From assembly GCA_944990035.1 (NCBI GenBank), contig CALYLX010000082.1, positions 620,001 to 684,000 of the forward strand: 64,000 nt of DNA, written 5' to 3'. The notes under the pieces were generated by a model. That model was not told the DNA's origin. It saw only the letters and a program-made list of their open reading frames with translations, and did not search any database. This document shows positions 56,541 to 64,000 of the stretch, in pieces; position 1 is the first letter of the stretch, and each line of letters opens with the position of its first letter. Made by a program: the position numbers and the translations under genes. Origin of the DNA: Clitopilus passeckerianus (taxonomy: Eukaryota; Basidiomycota; Agaricomycetes; Agaricales; Entolomataceae).

Positions 56541-58714
56541 ATGAATTCGGCTTCATATCCCGTCCTTTCGCCATCTTTGGCCTTTTACTCAGTCTCACAG
56601 CAGGACCAGCTGCTAACGGTGCGGAGAACCATATCAAACTACCCCTGGTTCGCATCTATCAGAACGCACAGGGGCCGCACTGCAATCCCAGTTCAACGGC
56701 GACATTCCGTCACGCCTATCCACGGCCACTATGTCCTCAGAAATTGGAATACTGCGGGATCAAGACGACATGTAGGACGTCTATCTCCTAGCGCAAACAT
56801 AGAACTTGCAGCCCGGGCTTCTCCTCTATTACAATGGAATTCGCCGCTTCCGCCTAGCACGGAACGATCACCATCGGTTTCCTCTCCAGTAACGCCATCG
56901 CCTTCTACAGCGCCAGAGCTGCGAGCAACTTCTATGGCAAAGCTCGATGAGGATTTGCTCTCAGGTACGAATGCAGAGCCTTCCTTAGTGTCTCACTTCT
57001 CCCGGCTTGGTCTTGCAACGGGAAGATTATTGGGTTCTGCTCTCCCTAGCTGTGGCCAGAAAAGTGACACAATTCGACGGTTTCCCGGTGATTCTGGCAT
57101 ACAATCAGATATAGATCATGAAGCTGGCCCTCAGGATCATTCGGACGCAGAAATTGATCGTAAAGCCCAACCACCCCCCGTCAGACGTGTAGACGACGGC
57201 CCCACCTCAGCCGAAATCGTCGCGCGAATTCAACGTCGATTGCAGAAGAAAGAGACATACAGGCCATTGATCTACGCCCTTCGAGACCACGAGCCACAGA
57301 AGGCACTTGATTACCTTTACATAGTGCGTACCGATATCTTTCTCTATTGTTGCTCCAACTTATTATGACACCTTTGGCAGGTATCGGGCACGAAAGAAGA
57401 CCTGGATCCTAAATTTCGTCGTAATGCTTACGTGCTACTAAAACGGCTGTCAAAAGCTTCCGGACGCCTTCCCAAGTCATGCAACTCCCTCGACATCGCC
57501 GACCCTGAGGGCGCTGAATACCAACTGTGTGGAAACTTCGGAGATATTTTCAAACGCGAACATTCCGAGGGAGGGCCTCTATGCCTCAAACGAGTTCGAT
57601 TAGTAGATGATGCTGCTAATATGAGTAAGGCGCTTTATAAGGTATGTCGATGTTTCTGAATCTCGGCCCGATCATTCCTTTTCACCACGTTCTCCAGCAA
57701 TTGCTCAAAGAAGGAATCCTCTGGTGCCTACTTCGCCACCCCAACGTCCTCCCTTTCTATGGTATCATCAACCGCTTTCCTAACGGCCATCCATTCTTGG
57801 TCTCACCCTGGATGGAAAACGGCAATGTTATTCAGTACCTGCGGGGAAACCCAACAAAGAATCGATACCTTTTGGTATGTGTGTTCCTCAGATGCCTAGG
57901 AACAGGATCTCATGTTACGGCGTGGTGAGATTATCGATATTTCGCAAGGCCTGGAGTATCTTCATGCGCGCAAAATCATACACGGAGACCTAAAGGGGGT
58001 AAGCTTGGCAATTTGTGCCCTGAGAATGAGCTCATTTGTTACCAGGCAAATGTCCTTGTCGACAGCTCAGGCCGGGCGCTATTGGCCGATTTTGGGCTCT
58101 CTTCAGTATTCGACCAGCAGATCCCTCATTGGAGCACCCATTCCAAGGCAGCGAGCACGGGCGGCACATGCCGCTGGCAGGCACCTGAGCTCTTCACTTC
58201 TCAAATAGAAGACAAGGATCCCAACAACACGATGGAAAGCGATATCTATGCATGGTCGTGTGTTTGTTACGAGGTCCGTATGGTCATACTACATGCCCTT
58301 TGACCTTGTATCAATATCCTGGCACCTCTTCAGGTTTTCACGGGGAAATTACCATTCTGGAGGATCATACATAATCCAGCTGTCATCAACCGGGTCGTCA
58401 ACGACGGCTTGACCCCCGAGCGCCCTGAGGATAGCGACGAGGCGTGGAGCACGAGGGGTCTACGTCAGGAATTCTGGCTTTTGATGGAAAGGTGTTGGGC
58501 GAAGGACCCATCCAAACGTCCGACCCTCCGAGAACTGCTCGCAGACCTACAAAGGCCACCACCAGCCGACACCCGACCTGCACCTATCAAATACTGCATC
58601 CCTGTATGGGCTCAGCAGGTCACCGATGATGCACCTCCGAGTCTACTCGACTCTCTTCGACGACTCGACCAGCTGATGTCCAGGGTCGATGTGGCCGTCC
58701 TTCCAACTCTCTGA
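56541..58714 (+). CDS. TKL-like protein kinase 3
   Basis: Six phase-0 exons, 56541-57323, 57381-57641, 57698-57874, 57930-57998, 58046-58273 and 58334-58714, about 632 residues. The N-terminal 220 residues are Ser/Pro/Arg-rich. The helical module is LIYALRDHEPQKALDYLYI. Kinase signature: CGNFGDIFKREHSEGG (a slightly longer loop than in its neighbours), Lys in PLCLKRVRLV, ILWCLLRHPNVLPFYG, FLVSPWMENGNVIQYL, IIHGDLKG-ANVLVD, ALLADFGLSSV, RWQAPELFT and SDIYAWSCVCYE. All catalytic residues are present, so it is predicted active. The C-tail CWAKDPSKRPTLRELLADLQ is the usual TKL end. Ligand and substrate are unknown. Confidence 0.87.
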
Positions 58715-59091
58715 AAGAGCAGATTTTTACCACTCGCCACTGGCTGGTATACTTCGGGAAGTCGGGGATACTTGGGGAGCGGGCCTCATCAAGGGATGTT
58801 TGGAGTCCTCCTGGTTCAAGTCAGGGAATGCCAGTGATTCTTGGCATGCATCGGACTTTTAAAAATATGTTTGTTCCGCCCTTGACAACTTGACAAGTGG
58901 GTGACTCGGAATAGAACTTGATTCACCACTAGAGCAGCGAGCATGTGGCTTATAACTGTATAACCTCTCTTAAGCCATCGATCGCGAAGGAATTGCATGG
59001 CGGTAGGCGTCGGGTATCTGCGGTCGAAACAGCATGTAAAAGCATCCATCCAACGTGGCCGATTTCATTCAGTTAGTGGGCCAACACGAGG
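58715..59091. other. Spacer between kinases 3 and 4
   Basis: About 380 bases, the shortest spacer of the array. Nothing recognised beyond the expected terminator and promoter functions. Confidence 0.45.
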
Positions 59092-61638
59092 ATGCCTCAT
59101 TATGTTGGCCACGTGAACAGCATGCCCAAAGGTCGAGCGCTAAATTTGACATTTCGATTTCGGAGCACATTGGACACTTCGTCAATCGACAAGTTTCGCT
59201 CCTCCTTACACGAAACGCCGAGCCTCAGTAGAGACGCGATGAGTATGAAGACGATTGTCGAATGGAGGCGACCTTCCTTTGATCCAAGTTCTGGCAACTT
59301 GTACAGGCTATTACCGACGGAGCACTTGATAGCCCAACGACAAGATCGCTTTATTAAACGAAAGCCTGTGATTTCATCGTTGCCGCCCCCCCACGTCCTA
59401 CTCTCTCCAGCTACCAAAGCTCAACCGCTTGCCTTTATCCCGAACGATGTTCCCTTCGCTAACGACATTATGCATCAAAGCCTTTCCCCCATGAGCGCTT
59501 CCTCTCCTGATGCATCCTCCCTTGCATCTCATCCGCAACCTTTCCTACGGACATTCATAGGGTCCACAGCTCGTCTTATGGCTCTCACTATGAGCGTGTT
59601 GACTCCACAACCAGTTAATCTTGGATTATCGCTGTTTGGTTTTATCGACGAAATTGAACGCAGCACGGTCTCTCAGGATCCCAGTGCTCCCTCCGATTGT
59701 TCCGAATCCACGCGAGTGGGATGCTCGGACTCGCCAGACACGCCATCTGGCTCATATACTTCTTACTCAGAACTTTTCGCCCATACTAATGGGAAAGCGG
59801 CTGAATGGATCCCGAAGGATAATTGGCAAAGGGCTGTCGAGCCAGTAGACGACACAGGATATCTATACCCACCAACGCGCACGTACCCTTTCTCTTTCGA
59901 CATCAGAAGCTCTGGGTCCGACGCGGACGATGAGTCGATAGGTGGCCACCGACAATCGGCTGTGCTAGCAGTCACTCCAATCACTACTGGTGCAAGACGA
60001 AGTAGGCACACGTTGAAGCCAGAGAGTTGTAGCGTCAGCCAGGCCAGCTACGGACCCTTCACTTCAACGACGCGTTCAGGACAAAGTTATCCCGCCCTCG
60101 TTCATGCCATTACCGCAAGGCTGAAAAGAATATTTTACGGAAAGGCATATGGTCACCTACTTGCGTTGCGAGGTTGCAGGGCCCAGCAGATGATCAACCT
60201 TCTTCAAATGGTAAGACACAGTCCGCCTTTCAACCCCCATCTGACCTTTCTGTTTTGCTAGTTACTGAACACGCCTTACACTCTAGATATCACCTTTCAA
60301 AAAGATATGATCGATACTCTACAGCAGCTTACGAAGCGGTCCGGACTCCGGCCTAGCCTTTGTTCGGATGCCGTCTCATGGAAGGATGACGACTACGCAA
60401 CTTCGGGGACATATGGCGATGTTTACAAAGGTCAACTACACGGACGCACGGTCTGCGTCAACGTCATCAGAGCGTTGCAAATGCAGGGCAATGAGATGAA
60501 AACTCTAGTCACAGTAAGCAACAAATTGTCGCTTCTACTTCCTTCTGATTTAGAGGAAATTAGGAAATTGCGAAAGAAGCCATCCTCTGGAGTCGCTTGT
60601 CTCATGCAAATGTTCTTCCCCTATATGGGTTTTATCAAAACTACACTCGCCCATGCCTCGTGTCGCCCTGGATGGAGAACGGTGACGTGAGAGCATACCT
60701 TGTTCGGAATCCTCGAGCAAATCGATACCTACTGGTATGTCCTTTAGCCTCTCTCACCTTTGAACGTAGTCAACGACAAAATATGACCAAGATATCGGAC
60801 GTCTTGAGGGGTCTGGAGTATCTGCATTCATACGAGATTATACACGGAGATCTCAAAGGCGTCAGTTGAATTTCTATGTATCTCACTATCGAGCTCATTG
60901 TTAGTAGGCCAACATCCTTGTTGATCAAACTGGACGAGCGCAATTGGGAGACTTCGGGATCTCAGCCATCATTCATTCGAAGGTAGAGCATTGGGCAAGC
61001 CATGCCACTGTAGCGTCCAGGCGCGGAACGCGCAGGTGGGATGCACCCGAGCTATTCGATTTCTCCAGTGGGAGGGTCGACAAAACCAAGGCAAGTGATA
61101 TTTACAGCTGGTCCTGTGCTTGCTACGAGGTAGTTTCAAGTCAACTTTCCGGAGGTGAACACCTGATGACACGCCACCGTAGATCTTCACTGGGCGGTTT
61201 CCGTTTTACGAGATAGCTTCCAATGAAGCTGTGGTTTTCCACGTGTTGCTAAAGGGATCGACCCCGGACCGCCCAAATGCTGACAGCCCAGCCTGGCACC
61301 CCTGGGGGTTGACGGAGGGTTTCTGGGATTTGATGGTCAAGTCCTGGTCCAAAAACCCATCTGAACGCCCCACGACGCATGATTTGCTTTCTGAGGTGAA
61401 CAGCCTCAACCTTGTGGACGATGACCCGCGACCCATCGTTCCCGGCAATTACCTGCACTCGTGGCCGCGCTTGGTTGCAGGCTCGGTTCCAACAGTCCGT
61501 ACTCTAAAAGACGTTGAACATTTGTTCCTCGGGCTTTGTGAGAGTTCTGATCATGGAGATCTCGACAAGGTGAGGAAGGGCAGGCGTAGACGAGGCTATG
61601 TGCACAAAGCAGGGATTATCCATTGCCGGAGAAACTAA
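59092..61638 (+). CDS. TKL-like protein kinase 4, VAIK lysine replaced by asparagine
   Basis: Six phase-0 exons, 59092-60210, 60262-60513, 60564-60734, 60792-60860, 60908-61129 and 61183-61638, about 762 residues. The long disordered N-terminus contains RSSGSDADDES, shared with kinase 2. The helical module is LLALRGCRAQQMINLLQM. The Gly loop SGTYGDVYKG is intact, but the ATP-anchoring Lys of the VAIK position is Asn (TVCVNVIRAL; codon AAC at 60460-60462). The catalytic loop IIHGDLKG-ANILVD, QLGDFGISAI and RWDAPELFD are intact. Loss of this Lys usually cripples ATP use, although WNK-type kinases compensate from another position. The C-terminal tail is basic (KVRKGRRRRGYVHK). It may be a pseudokinase or a low-activity kinase. 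Confidence 0.85.
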
Positions 61639-62545
61639 GCGCACCGTAGCGCTAGCGCTTCTCTCATGCCTCTCTTCTTCATAATTGTATCACCCACTTA
61701 TTTATTTGCGTTTCATGTTTATTATCACTGCACGTTGTCAATACTTCACCTAATACTCTCTGATTATCTCTCCAGAGCTTCCCAAAGGGTCGTGCTTTCT
61801 ATCGCATGTGAACGATTAGATCCCTTGGCATATGGTGGGACCCTGCAATCAAGTGAACCGAGCGAACCCACACGTGGTTTACAGGGCATGGGAATGAGAA
61901 CAGGAAAGGCCTGCCTGCCTTATATATGCTCCGATCAGTCAGGAAGTGAAAGAAAACGACCCTCTAACAAGGTTTTATAGGCGAAATACGTATGTCCAAC
62001 GAATGTTCCCGAATCGCTGCTAAATCGTGTCGTGTGTAGCACCAGCTTCCAAAAAAATCGAAATGACCCATCCTATACACTGCCATTATCAAGCTGGTGC
62101 GGTGATGGGAACCAGTACTTGCCACAATGTTCAGCCACCAATCAAACCATCCATTCTTCATCTACTCACTGTCAGCGTTCTGAAACTAAAAGGTACTTAA
62201 CACCCAGATTGCGGGTATCTTTCCCCCGCTTAATCCGATTCATCCAAGCCCTCGACAAGCTCCAGCGGCGTCCAGCCAGAGTTCCTATCCACGTGGAGGA
62301 GCAATGTGCCCATACCTCCATTTGCACTTTTTAATTTCGCTGTTAGGCGAAGCCTGACTTATTCCCGATCGGTGGGGCTTGCCGTTGACGTCGAGACCTT
62401 GCTGCCGCCTTGAGGCTTTCACAGCAGCTTTAAGACATAAAACAATGAGTGTAAGCCTTCAAGATTTAACGCCATCTCGTTTTTAACCAAACAATCCATC
62501 ACCCCGGCAGCCTCATCTCCTCTTACGCGTTCTGAACAAGTGCTG
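61639..62545. other. Spacer between kinases 4 and 5
   Basis: About 900 bases with short frames only (61666-61980, 62032-62334). I looked for remnants of a kinase N-lobe here that could belong to kinase 5 and saw none. Confidence 0.45.
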
Positions 62546-63928
62546 ATGTCAAGGCCAATGATTTCACGATCGCGGCGTAGTTCGTTGGTGTCTGCTTCTT
62601 CTTACCAGGACCGACCACACGTATATGGTCAGACATACGGCTTTCCCACATTTGGCTTTGACGAACAATCCTTGCGAGGAGAGCCTGCAATTGAGCCGGC
62701 GCGTATTGTGGGAGATAGGCTGCGCGTTGTGGAGCAACCTTCGACGCTGGTGGATAGGACGCGTTTGCCCCACGGGCTGGACTCACCTTCGCTTACAGGA
62801 AGAGTATCGCAGGCTCGGAAGTCTATGCAGCCTCACTCTCACCCTTCAAGTTACATTCCTCGTAGAGAGGAGACCCCTATTTCCCGCCTACCCCCTTCGA
62901 CTCCAACTTCCGAGAAGAACAAAACGCCACTGTCTATTGCATCCCCAACCCCATGCTCTCCCCTATCCCCTTTGTTTCATCTTCATTCGCCTCGACCCCG
63001 GACAACGTCCACATCGTCGTCGAGGAGTAGTAGGGGGACTATGACACCATCACGAGCGCCGATAGTTCCTGATGCAAGGTTTATTCCTTACAGTACAAAG
63101 GTGCCGTCTCTCTTGAAGCCCCAAGTACACCATATTTCTCCCGTTCGCCCGCCAGAACCAATTGCAGACAAATGATGTCTTACTAGGGCTAGATTATCTT
63201 CATTCGTTTGACATCATTCACGGAGATCTCAAAGGTGTAAGTTATTTCCTTACTTGTTTACTGACCCACTACTCAATTTCAATAGGCAAACATCCTCATA
63301 GACTCGTACGGTCGGGCGCGACTGGCGGATTTTGGAATTTCGTCGGTCTTCGATCGGAAGATCCCCAAGTGGGGCTCTCAATCTACCGTAGCCTCGAAAG
63401 GCGGAACACGTCGGTGGCAAGCGCCTGAGCTGTTTGATTTCAGCAAAGGGGACAAGGAGATTTGCAACACTAGAGAAAGCGATGTATATGCCTGGTCCTG
63501 CGTTTGCTATGAGGTGATTTATCCCTTCGTCTTCATATTACTTGAGTTGATGCTTTGAAAACCTACAGGTTTTCACTGGTCGTTTGCCGTTTTGGGAGCT
63601 CCCAATATGTGAAAGCGTTGTCTTCAAAGTCATGCAAGGGCACAAACCGACTCGCCCTGATTCCGCAGATGATGCTTGGCAGAAATGGGGCTTACGCGAC
63701 CATTTCTGGGTGTTGATGAATCGTTGCTGGGCAAGGAATCCGAAAGAGCGTCCAACAGTCCAAATGCTGCTCGTCAAGCTACGAGACCTCAGCATGAGGG
63801 ATACCCGGCCTTCTGGGCCAGAATATCGCAGCCCAGCTAGGGACCACCATGCAACACAGCCCAAACCATTGCTAGAGTCCCTCCGAAAGATCGAATATAT
63901 TTTATTCGAGTCTCAGATAGGCAGGTAA
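62546..63928 (+). CDS. TKL-like kinase 5 lacking the N-lobe
   Basis: The likely first exon starts at ATG 62546 (MSRPMISRSRRSSLVSAS) and is a Ser/Pro/Arg-rich disordered region. The kinase part begins directly at the exon that is fourth in the paralogues (63168-63236, TNDVLLGLDYLHSFDIIHGD LKG), then 63286-63513 (ANILIDSYGRARLADFGISS, RWQAPELFDFS, SDVYAWSCVCYE) and 63569-63928 (VFTGRLPFWE to ESQIGR). Exons equivalent to 2 and 3, which hold the Gly loop, VAIK Lys, C-helix and hinge, are missing, as is the helical module. A donor-like GT at 63101 would join exon 1 in frame to 63168, giving about 403 residues. The C-lobe catalytic residues are kept, but ATP binding is not expected. It is either a pseudogene or a C-lobe-only protein. 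Confidence 0.75.
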
Positions 63929-64000
63929 AATCAAAGGTTCCAGTACATGACCAACAGCGAGGAGGAAAAGATCACGTTCCAGACTAGACTTTGTTTGATA

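Overview
The window is nuclear DNA of a filamentous basidiomycete, most likely an agaricomycete (mushroom-forming) fungus. The genes have many introns of about 45-70 bases with GT..AG borders. The families present are typical of that class: F-box/LRR proteins, TPR-bearing STAND/NLR proteins, tyrosine-kinase-like (TKL) kinases, OTT_1508-like deaminases, GT61, WrbA/Pst2 flavoproteins and Trm44. No rRNA, tRNA or CRISPR array was recognised.

Layout. 1-8.1 kb: two closely related NLR-type genes (NB-ARC plus TPR) in tandem. The left one is cut by the window edge; the right one is complete with five exons. A glutathione S-transferase gene lies between them on the other strand. 8.7-12.6 kb: an unrecognised coding remnant, then a minus-strand 2-oxoglutarate/Fe(II) oxygenase gene with a nonsense codon in an otherwise conserved exon. 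13.3-27.3 kb: a conserved block with TRM44, an F-box protein, two WrbA-type quinone reductases, a GT61 glycosyltransferase, TOA2 (TFIIA gamma) and a second F-box protein. 28.3-34.7 kb: two divergent OTT_1508-like deaminases pointing away from each other, separated by a gene-poor stretch with three clusters of a short GGAACG motif. 35.5-44.1 kb: a 14-TM type MFS transporter gene split by a complete Ty1/copia retrotransposon. The element has identical 264-bp LTRs, a TAAAT target duplication and an uninterrupted 1852-codon polyprotein. 44.5-46.8 kb: a decayed GH31 glycosidase. 47.4-63.9 kb: five tandem plus-strand TKL-like kinase genes sharing the same phase-0 exon pattern.

How the parts may work together. 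The housekeeping block (TRM44, TOA2, GT61) is ordinary. The accessory parts are more interesting. The complete NLR has a lipidation-like Cys plus polybasic N-terminus and a helical segment that resembles, at fold level, the MLKL/HeLo-type membrane-active bundles. The kinase array carries active-site losses that differ between members: catalytic Asp to Ala in kinase 1, VAIK Lys to Asn in kinase 4, and loss of the whole N-lobe in kinase 5; kinases 2 and 3 look intact. NLRs, diverged deaminases and a partly dead kinase array in one window would fit an innate-immunity or non-self-recognition region. That is inference from family content and has not been shown.
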